A stretch of 38,735 nt of DNA from Nocardia higoensis NBRC 100133 (GTDB lineage Bacteria; Actinomycetota; Actinomycetes; Mycobacteriales; Mycobacteriaceae): NCBI RefSeq assembly GCF_000308595.1, contig NZ_BAGA01000062.1:1-38735 (forward strand). Direction: 5' to 3'. A model generated the notes under the pieces. The model saw only the letters and a program-made list of their open reading frames with translations. It made no database searches and was not told the DNA's origin. Shown one piece after another: positions 6,955 through 15,300 of this stretch. Made by a program: the position numbers and the translations under genes. Numbering within the stretch: the stretch's first letter is position 1; every line of letters starts with the position of its first letter.

Positions 6955-9900
6955 TTGGCCGCCTCGTCCGGATCGTTCGTTCACCTGCACAACCACACCG
7001 AGTACTCGATGCTCGACGGCGCGGCGAAGATCTCCCCGCTGTTCAGCGAGGCCGACCGGCTGGGAATGACCGCCGTAGGCATGACCGACCACGGCAACAT
7101 GTACGGCGCCAGCGAGTTCTACAACTCGGCCAAGAAGGCGGGCATCAAGCCGATCATCGGCATCGAGGCCTACATCGCGCCCGGCTCCCGGTTCGACACC
7201 AAGCGCGTGCAGTGGGGCGATCCCAGCCAGAAGAGCGACGACGTCTCCGGCTCCGGCGCCTACACCCACATGACGATGGTCGCCGAGAACGCGACCGGCC
7301 TGCGCAACCTGTTCAAACTGTCCAGCCTGGCCTCCCTCGAGGGCCAGCTCGGCAAGTGGGCGCGGATGGACGAGGAGATCATCGCCCAGCACGCCGAAGG
7401 CATCATCGCCACCACCGGCTGCCCCTCCGGCGAGGTGCAGACCCGCCTGCGGCTCGGCCACGAGCGCGAGGCACTGGAGGCCGCCGCGAAGTGGCAGGAG
7501 ATCTTCGGCAAGGACAATTTCTTCCTCGAACTCATGGACCACGGGCTGTCCATCGAACGGCGGGTGCGCGAGGGCCTGCTCGAGGTGGGGCGCAAGCTCG
7601 GTATCCGGCCGTTGGCGACCAACGACTGCCATTACGTCACCAAGGACCAGTCGACCAACCACGAGGCGCTGCTGTGCATCCAGACCGGCAAGACGCTCAG
7701 CGACCCGACCCGCTTCAAGTTCGACGGTGACGGCTACTACCTCAAGTCCGCCGAGGAGATGCGCGCGCTGTGGGACGCCGAAGTGCCCGGCGCCTGCGAC
7801 AACACCGTGCTCATCGGCGAGCGTGTGCAGTCCTACGAGGAGGTCTGGGCGCACCGCGACCGGATGCCGATCTTCCCGGTGCCCGAGGGCCACGATCAGG
7901 CCAGCTGGCTGCGCCGTGAAGTCGAGCTCGGACTGCGTCGCCGGTTCCCCGACGGCCCGCCGCGCGAATACGTCGAGCGCGCCGACTACGAGATCGGCGT
8001 CATCCTGGAGATGGGCTTCCCGGCCTACTTCCTCGTCGTCGGCGACCTGATCAACCACGCCCGCGAGGTCGGCATCCGCGTCGGTCCCGGCCGCGGCTCG
8101 GCGGCGGGCTCGCTGGTCGCCTACGCGCTCGGCATCACCAATATCGACCCGCTGCCGCACGGTCTGCTCTTCGAGCGGTTCCTCAACCCCGAGCGCGTGT
8201 CGATGCCCGATATCGATATCGACTTCGACGATCGCCGCCGCGGTGAGATGGTCCGCTACGCGAGCGAGAAGTGGGGCACCGACCGGGTCGCCCAGGTCAT
8301 CACCTTCGGCACCATCAAGACCAAGGCCGCGATCAAGGACTCCGCGCGAGTGCTGTTCGGCCAGCCGGGCTTCGCCATCGCCGACCAGATCACCAAGGCG
8401 CTGCCGCCGCCGATCATGGCCAAGGACATCTCGGTCTCGGGCATCACCGATCCCGATCACGAGCGGTACAAGGAAGCCGCCGAGGTCCGCGAACTCATCA
8501 ACAACAATCCCGACATCGCCAAGATCTACGAGACCGCGCGCGGCCTCGAGGGCCTGATCCGCAACGCGGGCGTGCACGCCTGCGCGGTCATCATGTCCTG
8601 TGATCCGCTGATGGAGGCGATCCCGCTGTGGAAGCGGCCGCAGGACGGCGCGCTGATCACCGGCTGGGACTATCCGTCCTGCGAGGCCATCGGCCTGCTG
8701 AAGATGGACTTCCTCGGCCTGCGCAACCTCACCGTCATCGGTGACGCGCTGGACAACATCAAGGCCAATCGCGGCATCGAGCTGGACATGGACACCCTGC
8801 CGCTCGACGACAAACCGACCTACGAACTGCTCTCCCGCGGCGACACCCTCGGCGTCTTCCAGCTCGACGGCGGCCCCATGCGCGACCTGCTGCGCCGCAT
8901 GCAGCCCACCGCCTTCGAGGACATCGTCGCCGTCGGCGCGCTGTACCGCCCCGGCCCGATGGGCATGAACGCGCACAACGACTACGCCGACCGCAAGAAC
9001 GGCAGGCAAGAGGTCAAGCCGATCCATCCGGAGCTGGCCGAGCCGTTGAAGGACATCCTCGGCGAGACCTACGGCCTGATCGTCTACCAAGAGCAGATCA
9101 TGCACGTCGCCCAGAAAGTGGCCGGGTACTCGCTCGGACGAGCAGACATCCTGCGCCGCGCGATGGGTAAGAAGAAGGCCGAGGTGCTGGCCGCGGAGTT
9201 CGAGGGCTTCGAGGAGGGCATGCAGGCCAACGGCTATTCGAAGGCCGCCATCAAGGCGCTGTGGGACACGATTCTCCCGTTCGCCGGCTACGCGTTCAAC
9301 AAATCGCACGCCGCCGCCTACGGCCTGATCTCCTACTGGACCGCCTATCTCAAGGCCAACTATCCGGCCGAGTACATGGCGGGTCTGCTCACCTCCGTCG
9401 GCGACGACAAGGACAAGGCAGCGGTCTACCTCTCGGACTGCCGCCGCCTCGGCATCACCGTGCTGCCGCCCGACGTCAACGAATCCGAGCAGAACTTCGC
9501 CTCGGTCGGCAAGGACATCCGCTTCGGTCTCGGTGCGGTCCGCAATGTCGGCACGAACGTCGTGGCCTCGATCATCGCCGCGCGCAAGGAGAAGTCGAAG
9601 TTCACCGACTTCTCCGACTACCTGAACAAGATCGACGCCATCGCCTGCACCAAGAAGGTCACCGAATCCCTCATCAAGGCAGGCGCTTTCGACTCGCTCG
9701 GGCACCCGCGCAAGGGCCTGTTCCTCATCCACTCCGATGCCATCGACGCGGTCATGTCGACCAAGAAGGCCGAGGCGATCGGCCAGTTCGACCTGTTCGG
9801 CGGCATGGACGCCGACGAGTCGGTGGCCGACATCTTCAATGTCAAAGTCCCCGACGAGGAATGGGAGTCCAAGCACAAACTCGCTCTCGAGCGCGAGATG

Positions 9901-10503
9901 CTGGGCCTGTACGTCTCCGGTCATCCGCTCAACGGCGTCGAGCACGTGCTGGCCGCCCAGGCCGACACCCAGATCCCGGCCATTCTGGAAGGCGACGTCA
10001 AGGACGGCGCCCAGGTGACCCTCGGCGGCATCCTCGCCTCGGTGAACCGCCGCATCAACAAGAACGGCCTGGCCTGGGCCTCGGCCCAGCTCGAGGATCT
10101 CACCGGCGGCATCGAGGTGCTGTTCTTCCCGCAGGCCTACTCCGTCTACGGCGCCGATGTGGTCGAGGACGCCGTGGTGCTGGTCAAGGCCAGGGTCTCG
10201 ATCCGCGACGACCGCATCTCGCTCATCGCCAACGACCTCGCCGTGCCCGATCTCTCGGCCATCGGCGTCGCCAAGCCGCTCGCGGTCACCATGACCACCC
10301 GCATGTGCACCCCCGACAAGATCGGCGAGCTCAAGCGCGTGCTGGCCCGCCACCCCGGCACCTCCGACGTGCACATCCGCCACGTCGGCGCGCGCGAGAA
10401 GACCACCATGCTCAAACTCTCCGAGAGCCTGCGCGTCTCACCGTCCTCGGCGCTGTTCGGCGACTTGAAAGCACTGCTCGGCCCCAGCTGCCTGACCATC
10501 TGA
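6955..10503 (+). CDS. dnaE1: DNA polymerase III alpha subunit
   Basis: A 1182-residue replicative polymerase, matching the roughly 1184 residues of mycobacterial DnaE1. The N-terminal PHP domain begins [19 protein letters not shown] (His12 and His14); in mycobacteria this domain is the proofreading 3'-5' exonuclease. The palm has [10 protein letters not shown] with catalytic Asp419 and Asp421. QFDLF near residue 944 fits the internal beta-clamp binding motif. An OB-fold region follows ([17 protein letters not shown] onward). The TTG start at 6955 is chosen because GGAGGG lies ten bases upstream and the protein then begins at the PHP motif; no ATG or GTG fits better. Essential replication gene, followed by a strong hairpin. 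Confidence 0.97.
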   Translation: MAASSGSFVHLHNHTEYSMLDGAAKISPLFSEADRLGMTAVGMTDHGNMYGASEFYNSAKKAGIKPIIGIEAYIAPGSRFDTKRVQWGDPSQKSDDVSGSGAYTHMTMVAENATGLRNLFKLSSLASLEGQLGKWARMDEEIIAQHAEGIIATTGCPSGEVQTRLRLGHEREALEAAAKWQEIFGKDNFFLELMDHGLSIERRVREGLLEVGRKLGIRPLATNDCHYVTKDQSTNHEALLCIQTGKTLSDPTRFKFDGDGYYLKSAEEMRALWDAEVPGACDNTVLIGERVQSYEEVWAHRDRMPIFPVPEGHDQASWLRREVELGLRRRFPDGPPREYVERADYEIGVILEMGFPAYFLVVGDLINHAREVGIRVGPGRGSAAGSLVAYALGITNIDPLPHGLLFERFLNPERVSMPDIDIDFDDRRRGEMVRYASEKWGTDRVAQVITFGTIKTKAAIKDSARVLFGQPGFAIADQITKALPPPIMAKDISVSGITDPDHERYKEAAEVRELINNNPDIAKIYETARGLEGLIRNAGVHACAVIMSCDPLMEAIPLWKRPQDGALITGWDYPSCEAIGLLKMDFLGLRNLTVIGDALDNIKANRGIELDMDTLPLDDKPTYELLSRGDTLGVFQLDGGPMRDLLRRMQPTAFEDIVAVGALYRPGPMGMNAHNDYADRKNGRQEVKPIHPELAEPLKDILGETYGLIVYQEQIMHVAQKVAGYSLGRADILRRAMGKKKAEVLAAEFEGFEEGMQANGYSKAAIKALWDTILPFAGYAFNKSHAAAYGLISYWTAYLKANYPAEYMAGLLTSVGDDKDKAAVYLSDCRRLGITVLPPDVNESEQNFASVGKDIRFGLGAVRNVGTNVVASIIAARKEKSKFTDFSDYLNKIDAIACTKKVTESLIKAGAFDSLGHPRKGLFLIHSDAIDAVMSTKKAEAIGQFDLFGGMDADESVADIFNVKVPDEEWESKHKLALEREMLGLYVSGHPLNGVEHVLAAQADTQIPAILEGDVKDGAQVTLGGILASVNRRINKNGLAWASAQLEDLTGGIEVLFFPQAYSVYGADVVEDAVVLVKARVSIRDDRISLIANDLAVPDLSAIGVAKPLAVTMTTRMCTPDKIGELKRVLARHPGTSDVHIRHVGAREKTTMLKLSESLRVSPSSALFGDLKALLGPSCLTI

Positions 10504-10510
10504 GAGCGGC

Positions 10511-10540
10511 CGGTCCCGGACCCGCACAGGTCCGGGACCG
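10511..10540 (+). terminator. dnaE1 terminator hairpin
   Basis: CGGTCCCGGACC (10511-10522) and GGTCCGGGACCG (10529-10540) form a perfect 12-bp stem with a 6-nt loop, eight bases after the dnaE1 stop. No T-run follows. The rest of the gap to 10728 shows no gene. Confidence 0.8.
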
Positions 10541-10728
10541 GGTGCTGCCTCGTCAGACCCCGGCGGGCGCGGCGACGCAGGCGGGGACTGCCTCGCCGAC
10601 GGCGTTCCGGTGCACGTTTTGAACTGAGCAGTCCAATACTGTCGTCAGCGGATGTTAAGCGCTCGCCAAGCGGCGGCCCCCACACTCGCTGATGTCCACA
10701 ACCCCTTCTCGAGTAACGGAACCCGACG

Positions 10729-11124
10729 ATGACCGCTCTTTCGCGTACCTTCCGCACCGCTTTCACCACCGCCGCCGCGGCCCTCGTGATCGGACTGGCC
10801 GGCGCGGGCGCCGCCCATGCCCAGGGCGTGTTCACCCAGATCGAGTTCGCGCCCGGCACCAGCGGCACGGTCGTCGACGGCGCGGTGATCCGCGGCGAGT
10901 CCGACACCTACTTCTTCGACGCCCGCGGCGGCCAGTGGCTCGACATCTCGCTGTTCTCCCTCGAGGACAACGCCGCCTTCACCCTCACCGGCCCCGACGG
11001 CATCACGACTGCCTATCCCGACGACGTGGCCGCGGTCCTGCTGCCCTACGACGGCACCTACGCGGTGAACGTGGCCCCCGAGCGTGGCAACGCCACCTAC
11101 ACCCTGTACATCGAAATCCGCTGA
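10729..11124 (+). CDS. Secreted beta-rich protein, PPC-domain-like
   Basis: A 131-residue exported protein. The N-terminus has a basic segment, a hydrophobic core (AAAALVIGLAGAGAAHA) and AHA before Gln32-Gly33, a type I signal peptidase site, with no lipobox. The mature part (about 100 residues) has IRGESDTYFFDARGGQWLDISLFSLEDNAAFTL early and GTYAVNVAPERGNATYTLYIEIR at the end. This resembles bacterial pre-peptidase C-terminal domains and the related lysozyme-inhibitor-like folds, which are beta sandwiches. No cysteines are present after the signal. It stands alone between two hairpins. A binding or inhibitory role outside the membrane is possible but unproven. Confidence 0.82.
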   Translation: MTALSRTFRTAFTTAAAALVIGLAGAGAAHAQGVFTQIEFAPGTSGTVVDGAVIRGESDTYFFDARGGQWLDISLFSLEDNAAFTLTGPDGITTAYPDDVAAVLLPYDGTYAVNVAPERGNATYTLYIEIR

Positions 11125-11145
11125 TCCATCCGGGTCCGGGCTTTC

Positions 11146-11176
11146 GCAGCCGCCGGCCATTCGGTCCGGCGGCTGC
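11146..11176. terminator. Bidirectional hairpin between convergent genes
   Basis: GCAGCCGCCGG (11146-11156) and CCGGCGGCTGC (11166-11176) form a perfect 11-bp stem with a 9-nt loop. It fills the 58-bp gap between the secreted-protein gene (plus) and the HEPN-like gene (minus), so it probably ends both transcripts. Confidence 0.75.
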
Positions 11177-11182
11177 CGTGCG

Positions 11183-12355
11183 TCAGGACAGTTCCTCGCA
11201 GCGCTCCACCAGCGCCCGCTGTTCGGAGATCGACAGCGGTGTGAGATGGGCGAGGGCATTGCGGGCGCGTTTGAGCTGGGTGGCCGGACCGAGCAGGGTG
11301 CTCAGGCTGCGCTCGTAGTGGATGAGATGAGTGAGCGGCCCGATCTCGATCGGCGCCCCCGGCGTGAGGTCCGGCAGCGTCCGGCTCATTGCGGAAGTGA
11401 ACCGTTCCCCGAGCGCGTTGCGCACCAGCGTCTGCAACCGGTCCCGTCGTTGCTCGATCCAGGGCAACAGGACGCGCGCCTGGGCGGCCCAGACGACGCG
11501 AGCGAGATCGTCCTCGGCGCGCAGCACAGCGGCCGGACCGCAGTGAAGGCGCTGCTGCCAGGAGTCCACCGCCCGTGCGTCCCACGCGGCCAGTGCCATG
11601 GCGGGCGGGACGTCGTCGATGCGCTCGGACGGCAGATCGGCGTGATCGACCGGGTCACCCGCCTGTGCGTCGCGCAGCACGGTGGAGAGCCGGTCCGGAT
11701 CGCCGCACCAGTGGGTGACCAGGTAGTCGGCGGTGTCGATGTCCCAGGCCGCCACTTCGACGATCGTCTCCAGCCGCACCTCGGCCAGCAGCCCGGTGTC
11801 CTCACGGCGCTGCGCCGAGGCGACGTGCGCCGCCACATCCCACCGGGATATACGGCCCCAGAACCACACCGACTCCAGGCCGACCTCGCTGCGCGCGCCA
11901 CCGAGGAACGACGGCAGGTCGAAGCGAGAGCCGATGACGACGAAGGTCGGCCTGGCATCGCGCGGCAGCGCCCTGGACTCGCACTCGATGCGTTCGAGCA
12001 GATGCGGCAGATCGCGGCGGGCCGCCTCGGAGAGATCGACGGCGGCCAGCACGAGCACCATGTCCGCCAGTTCCGAGCTGGCCAGCAGGTCCGGCACCGT
12101 GGGCACCGGCTCCCAGCACAGATCGGAGACCGCGGCCAGCACCGACTGGGTAGGGTCGGGGCTGATGCGCCGCGCGTCGCGGCCCGTGCCGCGGAACCGG
12201 TCGAGCACCGCGTGGGCGAGTTCGTCGGCGAAGATCTCGTCGTCGGACAATCGTCGGGGCAGGGTCGCGACGACATGCCTGCCGTTGCCCAGGGTGATCT
12301 CGTCGACGAAGGACCGGGGTCCGGGCAGCTGCCAGATGCGGGCGTCCATGGTCAC
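11183..12355 (-). CDS. Inactive-NTPase-like protein with C-terminal HEPN RNase motif
   Basis: A 390-residue protein that I do not recognise as a named family. Residues about 5-220 look like a P-loop NTPase fold without a Walker A: IWQLPGPRSF, GRHVVATLP, an acidic strand DMVLVLAAVDLSE, then PTFVVIGSRFDLP in the place of sensor 1. A mixed helical region follows (about 220-260). Residues about 265-385 are helical and end in KRARNALAHLTPL, where Arg365 and His370 make R-N-A-L-A-H. This fits the R-x4-6-H motif of HEPN ribonucleases, with the usual polar residue after Arg. I therefore propose an RNA-cleaving effector controlled by its partner. The GTG at 12355 overlaps the upstream stop as GTGA, implying coupled translation; an ATG at 12349 is an alternative. 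HEPN assignment rests on motif and helicity only. Confidence 0.7.
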   Translation of the reverse strand: MTMDARIWQLPGPRSFVDEITLGNGRHVVATLPRRLSDDEIFADELAHAVLDRFRGTGRDARRISPDPTQSVLAAVSDLCWEPVPTVPDLLASSELADMVLVLAAVDLSEAARRDLPHLLERIECESRALPRDARPTFVVIGSRFDLPSFLGGARSEVGLESVWFWGRISRWDVAAHVASAQRREDTGLLAEVRLETIVEVAAWDIDTADYLVTHWCGDPDRLSTVLRDAQAGDPVDHADLPSERIDDVPPAMALAAWDARAVDSWQQRLHCGPAAVLRAEDDLARVVWAAQARVLLPWIEQRRDRLQTLVRNALGERFTSAMSRTLPDLTPGAPIEIGPLTHLIHYERSLSTLLGPATQLKRARNALAHLTPLSISEQRALVERCEELS

Positions 12356-15300
12356 CCGAGCAAGGTGCCCGCGGCGGTCAGCGCCACCCGGTCCAGCGCC
12401 CAGCCGTCCTCGGTGTGTGCCACCAGATCCAGCGCCGCCAGCATCTCCAGCGCCGGTCGTGGGTCGCCGTCCAGGATCTCGGTCAGGTCGGCATCGCTGA
12501 CCGGGATCGGGTCGGCGAGGCCGAAGCCGCCGGACGTGCTGGCCACCTGTGCCCACGCGGTCACCACCCGACGGTCCGCCCCGGACGTGTCGAGCAACTC
12601 CACGGCCCGGGCGTGGGTGCGCAGTGAGGCGGCGACGAGTTCGAGCGCCCGTTTCGGCTGGCGACCGTTGTTCACGTGCTCCATCGCCTCTTCCACCAGA
12701 TCCGGCCAACCGGAGGTGACGTAGTGCAGCTGCTCACGCAACTCCGGGGAGTTGAACGGCGTCTCGTGCCAGAAACGCAGTTCCTCCATCGACCACCGGC
12801 GCAACGGCACCACGGTGACCGCGCGGGAGGGCGGCGAGAACGGCAGGCAGCCGGGACCGGCCACGATCACCGTCGTGCCGTTCCCGCGCGCGCCGAGCGC
12901 GCGGGTCAGTCCGGTCAGGTCGTGGCTCGGGCCGTGTCCGAGATCGATCAGCAGATCGCGTGGCAGCTGGGCGTACTCGGCCGGATCGGCAGGCATGTCG
13001 CCGGGGCCGAGCAGATGCATCTGCAGATTCTGCTCGCGGGCGGCGCCGGTCAGCGCCTCTACCACGCGCCCGCGCCCCAGCGCGTCGCTGCCCGTGACCA
13101 CGCGCACCTTCGGCACGCCCTTGTCCCGCTTGAGCAGGATCGCGAGATCGAAGTCGGTGAGCGAGGAACGGCGCGAACTGATCCTGGTCGCGCCGCCGAG
13201 CACCCGGCGGTTCATCCTGGGGTTGTACTCGTGCGGAAGTTCCAGCAGCGTCGGGGCTTCCGAGAGCTCCCGGTCCAGCGCGTGCCTGGTGCCGAGAAGG
13301 CCGAGAATGTGCGGGCTGCGCAAGCCGTAGCTGTCCTCGCCCCACTGGCTGTCGGTGTTCTGGTCCCGACGGTGCAGGACGCCGAGACCTACCATTTCAT
13401 CGAGATAGCTGACGAACCGCGCCTCGGGCAGCACCTCGCGCGCGAACCCCTCCTCCCAGAAGGTCTCGCACTGCTCGCGCAGCTCGCTCACCGAAAAGCT
13501 GGCGCCCGGCTCGGCGTCCATGCTGTTGAGCGCGACGACCAGGGCGATGATCCGGTAGCGGGCGTCGAGGTTGATGGTCCAGCGGAAGCGCTGCACGATC
13601 AGGTCGCGCACGTCGCGCTCGGCGTAGACCGCGTCGACGTGCTGGGCGGTGATCTCGATCCGTCCGCCCGAGGGCGGCAGCTGCTGGGTCTGCATCCGCC
13701 GCACCAGCGCGTCGCACAGGATCTGCACGAGACTGGCCTGGTAGTTGGTGTAGAGCAGCAGCCGCCACACCACATCGGGGGACTGGAACGTGTAGCCGAG
13801 CGCACGCATCGGGTCGACCACCAGGTCGTAGGCGTCCTGGCTGCGCAACGGCCCGATGAGGATCTCCTGACCACCGTGACCGATCGGGGTGTTGGGCAGG
13901 TCCTGGAACCGCTGCACCTGGTGCAGACCGGCGAAGACCGGCTTGAGCCGCCGGTTCGATGACTCCATCAGTTTCTTCAGGCCCTGCAGGGTGGGGAATT
14001 CGGCGCTCTTGCCGGTGTTGCGGCCGTGCCGGGAGTCCGCGGTCAGGAAGTTGTCGGCCTCGTCGAGCAACAGCAGCAGCCGGTTGGAGTCGTCGGCGGC
14101 CAGCCATTCCCTGATGTAGCGCGAGACCACCTCTTCGCTGGAACCACGCCCCACATCGGTCACGCCCGCGGATTTCAGCCGTTCGGCCAGCTCGCCCCAC
14201 AACTTGGTCGGCTCGAGCATCTCGCCGATCGCGGCCGCCTTGAGATCGATGTAGACCGCTATCCGGCCGGTGCGCCGAACCTTCTGATTGTTCTCGTCCA
14301 CCTCGGGCGGATCGTTGAACATCCGCTCGACCCGGCGCAGCAGCGCCGACTTGCCCAGCTGGCGGCCGCCGTAGACGAACATCGGCCCGGTGGGCGATTC
14401 GATGGCGGCGCGCTCGACCTCGCGCCCGACGAACACCTCGTCGGGAACCTCGCCGCCCGCGAAGGGCGTGTAAGGGTTGAAGGCGGTGAATGGGAGGGTG
14501 ACCCGCTGGGTGAACCGCCAGCCCGGCTCCGGCCGAGTCGACAGCCAGGCGATCACGGCGTCGTCGACGACGAGCGGGGAGAAGCCGCGGCCCTTGCCCG
14601 GGGTGGCCAGGGCACGTAGATTCCGGCGCTGCTCGGTGTCCAACACGCCGAAGTACAGGATGATGTTCGGCCTGGTCCGGCGTGATTCGGGAATGTATTC
14701 CAGTAGACGGGTCGGGGACACGTTGTGCCACACCAGCGTCAGGTCGTAGCGCCCGTGTGACTGGGTGCCGAGCGCGGGCACGTAGGACCGGTCGACCGGG
14801 GCGGCCTTTGCTTCGAACGCGGCGAACCCCGCGCGCTGGGTGTTGGAGATGTCCCTGAGCCAGCTCTGGCTCGGCGGTACCAAGCCGATCATGCGCAGCA
14901 CATGGGCGACCAGCAGCCGGAACTCGTTCTTCTGGCCGCTCCGCTTGGTCTCGCGCAGCTCTTCCCATGCGCGCAGGCCCTGGTCGAGGTGCCGGTTCTC
15001 GATGGCGCCCGGAGCGCGGAGCAGCGAGCGCACCGCGGTGACGACCCGGCGATTTTTCGCCTGCGCCGCCGTAGCGGCCTCCACCACGCGGGGGAAGAAC
15101 GCGGTGAAGTCGTCGGCGGTCTCGGCTTCGATGGCGGGCAGCGGCGAACCGGCCTGCAACCGGGTGAGGAAATCGACCGCGAGAACCTCGTCCGCGGCGT
15201 CGATCAGCGCGAGCAGCCTGTCCTTGTCCTCCGCCGCCGCGTCCAGGGCGCGGACCTGCGCGCGCAGATTGTCGCGGTAGGCGTTCAGATGCGCGCGGCC

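Noticed and set aside
6910..10383. 1157-codon minus-strand open frame opposite dnaE1
   Set aside because: Rich in Asp, Arg, Gly, Val and Leu with no domain pattern; it mirrors the high-GC third-position bias of dnaE1, which is certain.
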